DNA of 64,000 nucleotides, from positions 15,707,648-15,771,647 of the forward strand of contig NC_052357.1 of assembly GCF_009727055.1 (NCBI RefSeq), read 5' to 3'. The translations under genes were made by a program, and so were the position numbers. The notes under the pieces are model-generated. The model did not search any database and was not told where the DNA came from. It worked only from the letters and a program-made list of their open reading frames with translations. Origin of the DNA: Benincasa hispida (Eukaryota; Streptophyta; Magnoliopsida; Cucurbitales; Cucurbitaceae). Shown piece by piece: positions 33,266 to 44,778 of this stretch (the first letter of the stretch is position 1; each line of letters opens with the position of its first letter).

Positions 33266-34230
33266 GGCTGAGCTCAGTGATCGGAGAGGAAAATTAGGGT
33301 TAGGGTTGAAGATGGAGCAGTGGAGATTGAAATCGACGATGAAGAAGAGGGCGCACACACGGGAAGAAAAAAATGAAATGCTGTCAAGGGTGTTTCGGGT
33401 ATTTGCTCTTTGGGCCGAGAGGATTTTGGCCCAAGACTGTAACAATGAGTCAAGGAATCCATTTACAGTTCATTTTTGCGTCACATTTATGATTTGAATT
33501 TTTTTTCAAAGAACTTTTATTATTAATTTTAAACAATTTACCCTTTTTTCCATTTATTTATATCCATTTTTTTATATAAATTACCCTGAGAGAAAATATG
33601 TTTATTATGGAAAGAGAAAATATATTTAATATGATTTTTTTTCTTATTTTTAATTGGAGAGAAATTTGCTTTTAATATAATTTTTTCATTTTTAATTGAA
33701 GAGAAAATGTATTTAATATATTTTTTTTTCACATTTCACATATTTGGAGTTTTCTTCATGTTTGATTTTTGATATTATGTTATGTATTTCATTATTTATT
33801 TTGAGTATTATTTATTTTTATGTAATATATTTCATTGTTTATTTGGTATATATCTCAGGTATTCTTGTACAATATGCACTTCTAATGTATTTCCCCGATG
33901 TCTTATATGTATGTCATTCTAATGCAATTTTTATATGATGGTCTAACGTATTTGAGTTTGTCTATTATAGTCCAATGTTTATTTTGAGTTTGCTAATATT
34001 TTGCTTTATTATCTCATATATACCTAGGAAGCACATATACTTCTAATTATGCAGAGAATCGGTATCAGATACAAATACATCTAGATATATGGTAGATACA
34101 TGTCTATGATTTGAAGTATCTGATTTTTAATTTTCAGATACGCGTTTCTGCTTCCAGATATGTGAAGGGGATACGTGGATCATTTTTTTTTTCAAATATA
34201 AGCCCAACCCAACAACCAATTTTATTTTAA

Positions 34231-34468
34231 TGCATGTTTAGGAGTGATTTTAAAATCATCAAAAATCTTCTCTTTTTTTTTCATTTTTAAAATCACTCGA
34301 AAACACACTTTTAATTACTTAAAATTAATTTAATTTTCAATTTTACGCTTTTAAATGTAATTTTCATATCATCAAAATTAATTTTGAAGAATTAAACATG
34401 TTTCGTGGTGATTTTGAAAATGATAAAAGTGATTTCAACCCTTTCAAAATCACTTCCAAACATAAAAG
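34231..34468. mobile_element. MITE-like element with terminal inverted repeats
   Basis: The left end (ATGTTTAGGAGTGATTTTAA) and the right end (TTCAAAATCACTTCCAAACA) are imperfect inverted copies about 25 bases long. Internal copies of the same motif lie at 34300 and 34420. The size (about 240 bases) and end sequence fit a widespread dicot miniature inverted-repeat element. The target duplication is not clear, so the limits are approximate. Confidence 0.55.
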
Positions 34469-34730
34469 TCCACTTAAATTGAGCAATCCAAAATAAAATA
34501 AATTAAAAATGATAAAACATATAAAAAAAATTAAAAAACCCGAAATGTAATTAAATCTTCATTCTTCTCTTCTCTCTCACTATTTAAATCATGATTCACA
34601 CCCCTTTCATTCTCAACTTCCTTCTTCAATCTTAACTTTCTACTTCTTTCCTTTTTTCAAGTTTTCACTCTCTTTTTTAATCTATTTTAATATAACTTAA
34701 AAGAAGTATAATAACAATTAATTAGACATT

Positions 34731-34785
34731 ATATATATATATATATATAATATATATAATATATATATATATATATATTTAAACG
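34731..34785. repeat. AT dinucleotide repeat
   Basis: Nearly pure alternating AT over about 50 bases, with two short interruptions. Confidence 0.9.
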
Positions 34786-35917
34786 TATCTTTAACGTATC
34801 CATATCTTAGTTTTTTAGAAATTAACGTATCGTATCGTATCGTTTTCGTATTTATGTCTATGCTTCTTAGATATATACTATAGTTTAGATTTATGTTTAT
34901 TTTTAAATACACGTTAGAATAATGGAATATATTATATTAATTAGTCTCGTTTGTTTTGAGCTATATATTTTGTATAATTTTTCATATATACTCATGTATA
35001 TTTAATTATTTTGCAAATATATGCCTATATTATATGCTACAATTAGATCAATTTATTAAAAAGAAAAAAAATCATGGAGTTCATTTTCTGAAGCTAGGGC
35101 TCTAAAATGTGTTAGTAGTCTTTTCCCCTACAATATATATACATATATTAAAGTGTATATTTGATATATATTATAGGAAAAATTGTATGAATTTATAACA
35201 TATAGTAGAATATCACATACTAACTATATTTAAATAACAATATATATTAAAACAACAATAGTAGACGGTATTACAGCCGTATCTATATATATTTGTAATT
35301 GAAGTTGAAAACAAAATATACAAATACATTCAGATCCTTCGTCTCCATATTTTCAACCTCAAACTAGATCGACCATATATATTTGAAGTATTTGAAATAA
35401 CCTGTATATATTTGAAATAAACCCAAATATATATGGATTATTTCAAATAAACCTGACCTGCCCAACCTTTGCTTTAGTTTTGCACATGCCTTTGTCAAAT
35501 GCCTCATCAACGCCAGATCTATCCCCAATTATGTCGTTTACCTATTAGATATGCATATGTTGGTCTACCAGAACCTTGTGCCACTCATATTCACTGTGTC
35601 GCTGCCCAAATTTGCCTACCACAGCACCGTCGTTCATCGTCGGCAACCTCCATCAATGTCGACCATCGTTGTTCATCTCTCACCATCCATTACGCCACCG
35701 TCGATTCTTCTCGCCAACATAACTGACCATTCATTGCACCGCTGTCGTTCACCTGAACTGACCATCGCGCTAGCCACTTACGACTCATGCCAAAGAGAGA
35801 GAAAGAAGAAAGGAGAAAGAAATAGGGGTCCAATAATTTTCTTTTTTTAAAAGAATAAAATTGTCAATGGGCATACGAAACCCTAGCTATGCATGGAGAG
35901 ATACACAAAAATTTAGG

Positions 35918-35918
<1 letters not shown>

Positions 35919-35950
<32 letters not shown>

Positions 35951-35958
35951 TATTTATT
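35919..35958. repeat. ATT trinucleotide microsatellite
   Basis: About ten ATT units followed by a few ATTT units. Confidence 0.9.
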
Positions 35959-37234
35959 TAAATTTTCGAAACTCTCATATAAGCAGGGTCTATATAAAAA
36001 TATTAGCCCATTAGGCTATTTATGAAAAAATTGTGAGTTTATGCCATTAGTATAATTAAGCTATTAAATTGGGCCATTAAGTCTAATTACAAAATTGTCT
36101 TAAACTCTTTTTTTTTTTTTTTTTTTTTTCATGAATAGTCTAATAGGATGGCACAAAAATCTAGCCCAAATGTCTATATCACCCCACGAATTTCAAACAT
36201 TTTGAAAAATGATATTAAGAAAAAATAGAAATAAGAAAAGACACATTTGAAAAAATAAAAAAATAAAACCATATTCATACTACTTAAATGACTTTTCCAA
36301 TATTCATATGAAAAAAAATATATATAATTTCACATTTTGAAAAATAATAATAATAAAAAAATAGAATTAAGAAAAGACACGTATGAAAAAAAAAATATAT
36401 CATATTCACACGCTTGACAATCATTAATAACTCGCACATAAAAGTCACTTAATATATATAAGATTTATTTGTACATTTTGTTTTCAATTTCAGATATATA
36501 TAGATATATTTCAAATAATCGGAGGACACCATTTATCTTAGTATAATATACATGTGTATATAAAACAAAGTATGTGGAATATCTATCTTGATAGAAACGA
36601 GACTAACACTAAAATATGAGATATATATTATTATATAAAACCTCAATTTGTATTTGTTATAAATATATTTGGAATAAATCTCATACATATTTAAAATGAC
36701 ATTATATATATTTGAAATATACATTGTGTATATGTATATAAATATCATATAAGTGAAAGAATAAAATAATATTTATTAAATAACAATCCAAAACGCAAAA
36801 AAAACTTAACCAAAAATATTCTTAAATTGAAGGGATAAATATCATATAAGTGAAATAATAAAATAATATTCATTAAATAATACCCCACATTAATTACAAG
36901 ATATACAGTATTAATTAAACGATTTTTTTTTATATATATTTAATTGAATTTCCGATTGAATTTTTAATTAATATTAAATTGTAAGATTTTAAAACTTTAA
37001 TACGAGAGAGAGGGGGTATTAAGGTTGTATTTGTCTAAAAATTAGGCAAAATCTAGTTATGAAATATATTACATAGGGTATTTGTGAAATAGGCTAAATC
37101 TCTAAAACTTTCTTAAAATAAAGTTAGAATTCACTTGTTTATTTTTTTTAAGAAACAGTTACAAATATAGCAATCATGTCTAAAATATTAGTAATATAAC
37201 ATAATATAAAAAAATTACAAATAGAGCAAAATTT

Positions 37235-37261
37235 AGATAGTCTATCATTGATAGACTATCT
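37235..37261. repeat. Perfect 13-base-arm palindrome
   Basis: AGATAGTCTATCA and its exact reverse complement flank a single T. Related blocks (AGTGATAGACC, GTCTATCGCC) follow to 37322. The pieces look like a dispersed TAGTGATAGAC-type repeat. Confidence 0.8.
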
Positions 37262-37679
37262 TACTAATAGGAATCTATTAGTGATAGACCATATTGCTAA
37301 TAAAAGTCTATCGCCAAGAGACTTTGCTATATTTGCAATTTTTTAAAAATGTTGTCACACACTAGGTTATTATCCCTAAATATACTACCTATTACAATTT
37401 TCCTTTTTGGAACTAGGAATTTAGTCTTATAATCTAATAAAATCATCTTAAATAGTATAGTTCTTATCCGAGCAAACATTATCAAATTATAGAGACTAAA
37501 TTCTAATTATAAATCATATAGACTAAATTGTTACTTTCTTCAAATTATAGCAACTAAATTTGTAGTTTAATTTTTTTATATTTTATTTTATTCTATTTTG
37601 AAAGAGTTTGTGATATTAGACCTTTTCTTTATTCAATATCATAGTGAAACAGAATTTTAAACTGATCTTTCTAGTAACC

Positions 37680-37693
37680 ATTTTTTTTTTTTA
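37680..37693 (-). other. LINE poly-A tail
   Basis: A run of T on the plus strand at the 3' edge of the LINE, which is the poly-A tail on the element's own strand. Confidence 0.75.
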
Positions 37694-38239
37694 GAATAGA
37701 TGATATTATTATACAACAACAAGGAGGATCCCACAGCCCGGGATCAAGGCATCAACGCAACAAAACACAGGGCAACAAAACGCACACAAAACCAACAAGA
37801 TAAAACCTGAACATAACCAAACATAAACGTAAAAAAAACCCCCAAACACTAGGGAGAAAGCTAGAGAAGAGAGACCAAAACCCCACAACAAAAGATAATA
37901 GCAAAACAGAGAGCAACAACAAGTTCAAAAAAAAGAAAAGCAGCTGTAACATGCTAGATAAGACCAAAAAGATCAATGCGCTAGAAAGCAACACGAGCAT
38001 GAACCGTAGAGACCATAAGGTGAAACAAAATAGACACCGACCTCGAACCACCTCCATGCAGTCGCCAATTACGTTCCTGCTAGATGTAGTAGATGGAAGC
38101 ATATCAGAATACACAGAACAACTTACTATGCACCCCTTTACCCGACCCCACTCGGCTCAACCAACTCAACTCGACATCCCAACCTACCACCTGATGTGAC
38201 GAACCCAACTGATGCAACATATCAGATCACACCTCTCTC

Positions 38240-41200
38240 CTAAACCCACACTCGAAAAATAAATAATCCCGAGACTCTATACCTTTTACACATAGAAGAC
38301 AACCCCTCTTTGACAACACACCTCAGCTCCTCAACCAATCCTGTACCCAACCTGTCCCTCACAGCTAACCATGCACAGAAGGAGTGGCATGAAATACAAC
38401 CCCCTGGCCACAAAATACTAGCCCAAGACACCCTAGGATGACGAGGAAGCAAACTCTCCCAAGCACTACCGATAGAAAACTGACCACTAGCACCCGGTTC
38501 CCAAACCCAATAATCCTCCCCCCTCACCCTAGGCCCCACTGTCTAAATAAAACCCTAGATCTCAAGCAACTCCCAAGATACTATAGGCTATCTCCAACCT
38601 CCTTCACTATCTAAGAACTCTGATAACTTGACCTCCAAACTACTCCCTGCATCATAAACCACCACCGTAGACCCATATGAATCCAAAATTGCACCCCCTG
38701 CAACCAAGGATCCCACCAAACAAAACAAGATCGTCCATCGTCGACCATCAAATGAACCAGATGCTTAAATCTATCTCTACAGTGCAAGATAGCCCTCAAG
38801 CACCAAGACCTCCTAACCTCACTTCGAACAGTCCACAAAGACCGCCCCCGCAAAACATACGCCTCCACCCACGCCACCCATAATGATCTCGATTTAATTA
38901 AGAGAAGCTAAAGCAGCTTCATAATAGCAGTCTGATTCCATGAAGCCACATGTTTCACACCCAAACCCCCATCTCCCAATGGCAAGCACATCATCCCATG
39001 CCACCTGCGCACCACCACGACTCACCGCACTTCCTTTCCATAAATAACTACGTAACAGAAGATCAATCTCATGAGTTACACACGCAGACAACAAAAAGAT
39101 ACTATACCAAAACACCTGAAAGGATTGTAAAATAGACCTAACAAGCTGTAATCCAACAAAAGAGAGGGATCGCGCCGCCCAGCTTCTAATACGAGCTGTA
39201 ATCCTCTATATTAAAGGCGCACAATCCACAACCCTCAGCTGACCAGCCAATAATGGTAACCCCAAATACCTAACAGGCAGCGAACCAAGAGAGAACCCCA
39301 TAAACACAGCCAACTTCTCCACCTTACCAGATTTCACACCCGCAACAACACATAGAACTCTTCCCAACATTTGCAACTAATCCAGACAACCTTGCAAAAT
39401 CCGCTAGGACCTGCCTCACAAACTCTAAAGAATCTCTCTCAGCTACATAGAAAATCATTAAATTGTTTGCAAAAACCAAATGAGTCAGGCCGACACGCTC
39501 ACACCGATCATGGAACCTAAACCACACAGAAGGTTTGTTCAACAACCTGGACAAGACCTCCATCACCATCACAAACAAAAAGGGAGACAACGGATCCCCC
39601 TGCCTTAACCCTTTTCTACTAGGAAAAAATCCCTCAAGGGAACCATTAATCATCACAGAGAACGTAGGTGACGTAACACAAGCTCTCACCCAACTAACAA
39701 ATTGAAGGGGTGTACCTATAGCCAACAATACACCAAACAGAAAATCCAATTGACTGATCGCTACGCCTTTTAAGGTCTACTTCAACACACAATGCGGATT
39801 CCCTCTGCCTCCTTGTAGCCCCCACAAGCTCCTGACACAATAAAATGTTATCGAAAATTGACCTACCAGGAAACAAACGCAGACTGGTTACCACTGATGA
39901 AAGAAGGCAACCCAACCTCAATCTTTCAGCTAAGATCCTCGATACACTTGTACACAACATTGCAAGAGATAGGATGAAACTCCTTCATACGTTCAGCTCC
40001 CCGTCTCTTTAGGATAAGAGTAAAAACAGTAGAATTAACTCCACCAGGCAGGTAACAAGACTAAAAAAAGTTGAACTGCACAATAAAAAGTTCAGCATAA
40101 CATCACATAAATCATCCCCAACCACACTCCGAGCAGCTCTGTAAAAATCTACCGAAAATCCATCGGGCCCAGGAGCCTTCCCAGACTTCATCGAGAATAA
40201 GGCCTTCTGAATCTCATCCCGACTCATTGGACGACCAAGTGCCTCCACCCCCTACTCGGACAAGTTGAACTGCACAATATCCCTAATCCAGACAGTAAGA
40301 TTCCTATACCCCACAGGCTGAGACCCCAAACTACCTCGAAAGAACTCAATCGCCCCCTGCCATTCTATCATGCATCGTTTGGCGAGTCCCCCCGAACATC
40401 CATAATCGTAAATAAAAACCACCACAATTGCAACGAGATCGAACACAGCGATGGAAGAATGTTGTGTTCATATCACCTAACTCCAGCCACCTCACTCTGG
40501 CCTTCTGTCGGAGTGACGCCTCCTCCAATCTAGCCACTAACCAAGACACCTCAGTTGCACGAGCCGCCTCTGCACATACTAATTCTGAGTGAGGATCCCT
40601 CTCCACCTCAGCCTGGGCAACCTCCATAACCTGCCTAACCACCCGCACCTCCTCAAATAACACAGAGATATGCCTACCAAACGAAGCACGTAAAACCCTT
40701 TTCACTACCTTCAAATTTCACACAAAGCTAACTATGGGAGACACATCCTCAAACCTTCTCCACACTGACCTGATAGTATCAATAAAACCATCAGTCTCCG
40801 CCCAATGAGAAACATAACGAAACTTAGGCGACGACTTACTCCTCGTCCCCCCTGTAGAAACCAGAAGGACTATGATCAGAAATCCCCCACTGAGCAACCC
40901 TAACCTCCGAATACGGAAAAGCTAGCTTCCACGCCTCATTACACAAGCAGCAATCCAACCGGCGCAAGATACCATCACCCTGAATTTTACTAGTCCAAGT
41001 AAACCAGTTAGCTATCACAGCCAACTCAACTAGATCTGCCTCTAACAACGTTTCATTAAATTCCTCCATCTCCCTCAAGCTAGGGTAACCTCCAAAATCC
41101 TCCGAACTACTACGAATAGCATTAAAATCCCCCATAACAACTCCAGGAAGCTACCACGAGGCACACACATCAATCAACTGAGACCAAAAGTTCTTCCTCT

Positions 41201-41560
41201 CGCTCACGTGATTAGAGGCATACACAACACCAATATACATCTTAGCACTAGATACAATATCCACCAAGATTTCAGAAATGAACTAATTCCCACTGACATC
41301 TATAAAAAAATCAGACACTCTTTCGCCACATCACCCAGATCCTCCCAACTCCCTTCCCACTATAACTACACACACCTCCAAGCATCACCAAACCTACCCA
41401 CCAACATATCAAAGTTCTCGCGACGAACCTTCGTCTCAAGTAAAAAGGCAAAAGGTAACAGAAGAGGAAACTAGGAAATCTGCCACCACCCTACACTTAA
41501 CAGGGTCATTCAAACTCCTGACATTCCAGAAACACTAAATCATGAATCTTGCAAGAAATC
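38240..41560 (-). pseudogene. LINE ORF2: endonuclease and reverse transcriptase
   Basis: Translated in shifting frames from right to left. The endonuclease start WNVRSLNDPVKCR lies at about 41530, and its core MGDFNAIRSSSEDFGGY and LRRLDCCLCNEAW at 41135-40900, ending near ISDHSP. The reverse-transcriptase entry KSGKAPGPDGFSVDFYR is at about 40180, and GLRQGDPLSPFLFVMVMEVL at 39600. The catalytic box reads FANN at 39466-39477 where the family has FADD, so both metal-binding Asp are lost. The zf-RVT domain lies at 38540-38300 (WEPGASGQFSIGSAWESLL). There are at least six frameshifts or stops. It would have nicked DNA and copied its own RNA. Confidence 0.85.
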
Positions 41561-41802
41561 ATACCTAACACCTCCCACTGGGCTTTTGCCCAAACTTCGG
41601 AACATCCCCTCTATAACTAACAACGGATCAAGATCTGCCTGCACTAAAGCCAATACCAGCGAGTCTCCCCCTTCATCACACAAAACTTCAAATTGATTAC
41701 GTTCATTAACGTGCTTTACAAAACCCGTAATTCCCGGGGATCTATAAACTACTCTACTCCTCAAGGGTGCAGAACCCGGTAACCCACTACTTCCCCTATG
41801 CC

Positions 41803-43306
41803 CTACACCTTCTCTATCAAGCCACGACGACTAACCATAGTAAACTCGTCATCACTCCCCGCACCTCTATTCCCAACCACTGGGCTAACTTCTCTCCCAT
41901 CAATACCCAAATCCTGCCCCTTCTTCACACTCATACGTCCCCCATTCTCTCCTAGATACCCCTCATTTACTGCCACAATACATAACTCTCGACTCTTTGG
42001 CACACTTTGTTTCTCACACATCGCCCCTAGATGCCCAAAGGAACCACAGCAAGCACACTTACGGGGTTTCCACTCATACACTACTAGAATAATAAACTCC
42101 TGACCCCGCATTCTAACAGTGACTGAAGAGGGAAATAATGAATCCCCATCCACCTGAACAAAAACCCTCGCATACAATAACCGCCTCCGCTCTCTTGTTG
42201 CAACATCAAAAGAGATCGGTTTACCCACGACACTAGCCAACACTACTCCAGTTTAATCCAGATAGAAATAGAATAAAAAACAATTCAGGAATAATACCTG
42301 GAGACCACTATCGTAATAAGATAAGCACCAAAGTGTCACGAACCATTCTCCAGCATCCAATCCCATGACTTGACCTTCTGAAATTTAAAGATAATCAACC
42401 CGTTTTCCAATAAGGTAATAGTTGGCATCTCTACGCATCCCCAAATTCTCTGAAAAAGGCGACAAATAACAGAATACGGGAGTTTGGCATCCACAAACTG
42501 ACCAACTAAAGATTTCTCCCACAAACACACACCCGCATCTATAATTTCCTCATAAGGTTCAATAATAACTTTGTCATTTTCAACTAACGGAGGAATAAAC
42601 TCTAAATTTTCCCTCAAATTTGACCCAAAAAGGGCCACCCACAAACTTTCACCTTTCACACCGGAACCAGACCCAACTGAACCGCACCACTCCTCCAACT
42701 GGTCTGACTTTCAACCAAACCCCCCAGCTGAACTGATTTTGAAGATCTACTCCTCCCTCCCACGAGAACCCCGCTTGTCCACCAAACAGCCCTCGAGGCT
42801 CCCAACTTCGGCCCAGCACCATGCGGCCCACCCACCAAAACCCCTTCACCTTTCAGACCTATCCCTAGTTCCTCCTACACCAAACCACTCCCTTCACCCA
42901 ACCTCATCCCACTCCCAACAGGTTTACTTACCCCAACTCGCTCAAGACCCGACCCAACACCCCTCACAACCCGATTTCCTTCAGAGTACCCAACACCCTT
43001 AAGGCTTCCAGACATACCCCTCACATCCTGGACCCCAACACTCGAGCCCAACCTCCTTTGTCCAACCACTAGCCCAACTCCCTTCCCAACCTATTCTATC
43101 CTCTCAACCCGGTTACCTTCAGACTCCAAGATCAACCCCTCAACCGCCGCCGGATCATCCACCATCAACCCTCCCAACCCTCCTTTGGCCACACTCATTG
43201 TACCTGACCCTTCACCCTCCTCAGAACGATCGTCAGACATCCCAAAACCCTTTACCTCCAAAGAACGAGCACCAATCCCAATTCGATCTCTGGTCAGAGC
43301 AGCCAA
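41803..43306 (-). pseudogene. LINE ORF1-like protein: DUF4283 and zinc knuckle
   Basis: A Ser/Gly/Glu-rich N-terminal part (43306-42750) is followed by a DUF4283 region (42698-42336: SLVGQFVDAKLPYSVICRLF, IWGCVEMPTITLLENGLIIF). After a short break comes a CCHC zinc knuckle, C-x2-C-x4-H-x4-C (KCACCGSFGHLGAMCEK, about 42078-42028). This order is standard for plant L1 ORF1 proteins, which bind element RNA. Stops and a frameshift between 42336 and 42243 disable it. The proline-rich plus-strand frame at 42571-43002 is its antisense shadow. Confidence 0.75.
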
Positions 43307-43800
43307 AGGGGATGTCGAGCAACTCGACCTCCATTCTTCTCCTTCAATCTTAAACGTGACCGCTTACGCACCATCTAACCTCACCGTTTAATCTCACCGT
43401 CCACAGATCTAAAGTACCCCTCACTGACCTCACACCGTCCTCGCTGTCCTCAATTAACAAAACTACATAGAGCAACACCGTCAGCTAACGAAGCCACTGT
43501 CCTCACCGACCGTCCTCTGCTGCTACTGAACGACCGTAACCCTCCGCTACACACCGAACGAAGCCTCTACTGACGAAACGAAGCCTCCATTCTTCTCCTT
43601 TACTACTAACGAAACGAAGGCGGAAAGGAAGCTTTTTAATATCGTCGGAACGAAGTCAGAAGACGAAGCCGACGACCTACCGATTTGGCGAAGCCCCGAA
43701 ACGGCGACCCTCGGAAGAAGACGCAGCCTTGAGAACCGCAACCCTAAAAACGGCGAAACCCGAAACGACAACCCTACCGATCTGGTCCCTGACTTTGAAT

Positions 43801-44778
43801 GTGTCTTCGTAATTGTATGTCGATGAATTTATTCAGAAGGCCCAAATCATGATTGGCTCTTGCTAGCAACCAATTATATATATATATATAATTAAGGCTA
43901 TCAATTTAATGTCAATAATCTGTTTAAATTTCTTAAGAAGTCAATAAAATAAACTAAATATTGATACTTTTTGAACACGGACATAATTTTTTAGATATTA
44001 ATCTTTGTCACGTCTACTTTCTTTTCTTTTTCTATAACGAGGAGAATGAATTGTATTTTTTATTTCAAGATTAATATTGTAAGCACCATGCCACTTGAAC
44101 TAGACTTATTTGGGCTTTTTCATCACTACTTTCATATTAAAAAATTGTCACAAGAAAAAAAACCGATGGTTAAATTGGGAAAGACTTATAAAAATTATAC
44201 AATATAGACTAAATTGAGAATTAATCAGAATAAAAACTAACATTTTAAAAAGAAGAGTAAAATAGTTATTTATGACGAGGTATGTATATATATAAAAAGA
44301 AATTTCATTCAAAATTAGAGAAACGATTGAAATGAGATTAATAGGAAGAAAATCAATTAAAATGAATGTTTTGCCATCCTAAACTCTAGTTAGTAGCTAG
44401 ATGTTAAAATTCCCACCCTCAACCCTTTGAACTTGAAAGAAAAAAGAAAATTAAAATGAAACATTATTAATACTATTAAACCATCAATTACATAAACTAA
44501 CTCAAACAAGCATAGGATGACCCATGAATTATCCCTAAACATAGCTTCAATTTACATATATTCAACAAATCTACCATTTTTTTTTTTAATTTTCATAAAA
44601 GTGAAATTCGCAGTTGCATTGACTCCAAAAATTTATCCCCATCCATTGAGTTGAAATATGTAAATTTTAACTGAAAGCAAAGGTTCTATATAGTCACAAT
44701 TTGAAATTACTCATCATAAATCATAGTACAACCATATGCAAATATGTACAGTTTAAATAAAGAGCATAGGAAATAAAA
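43801..44778. other. AT-rich intergenic region
   Basis: Contains a short AT microsatellite at 43876-43891 and homopolymer runs. The last few hundred bases are likely the 3' untranslated region of the F-box/WD40 gene. No gene seen. Confidence 0.6.

Larger units (their letters stand above)
33266..37680. other. AT-rich intergenic region
   Basis: No gene supported. The first 200 bases are the NAA10 5' leader and promoter. The rest is AT-rich with poly-T, AT and ATT runs, a MITE at 34231-34468, a perfect hairpin at 37235-37261, and a somewhat GC-richer patch at 35470-35850 whose small frames have no recognisable content. Confidence 0.6.
37681..43800 (-). mobile_element. L1-type LINE retrotransposon, degenerate
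   Basis: A minus-strand non-LTR element with an ORF1-like region (DUF4283 and a zinc knuckle), then endonuclease, reverse transcriptase and zf-RVT domains. It ends in a poly-A tail, seen as a T run at 37680-37693. The order and the tail define a full-length or nearly full-length L1-type LINE. The 5' limit is approximate. A loose match between CTAGTAACCA beside the tail (37673) and CTAGCAACCA at 43863 may be a decayed target duplication. The element is GC-richer than its flanks. Confidence 0.85.

Noticed and set aside
33274..33497. Plus- and minus-strand frames over the NAA10 leader
   Set aside because: Shadow frames with no homology that I recognise; the leader belongs to NAA10.
35499..35850. 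Two overlapping plus-strand frames in GC-richer DNA
   Set aside because: No start context, domain or splice partners; translations look random.
42571..43002. 143-codon proline-rich plus-strand frame
   Set aside because: Antisense to the LINE ORF1 region, whose minus-strand DUF4283 and zinc knuckle are recognisable.
43850..43875. CTAGCAACCA as the target duplication matching CTAGTAACCA beside the LINE tail
   Set aside because: Only a ten-base near-match with one mismatch, and the LINE 5' end is not fixed; mentioned as possible but not claimed.
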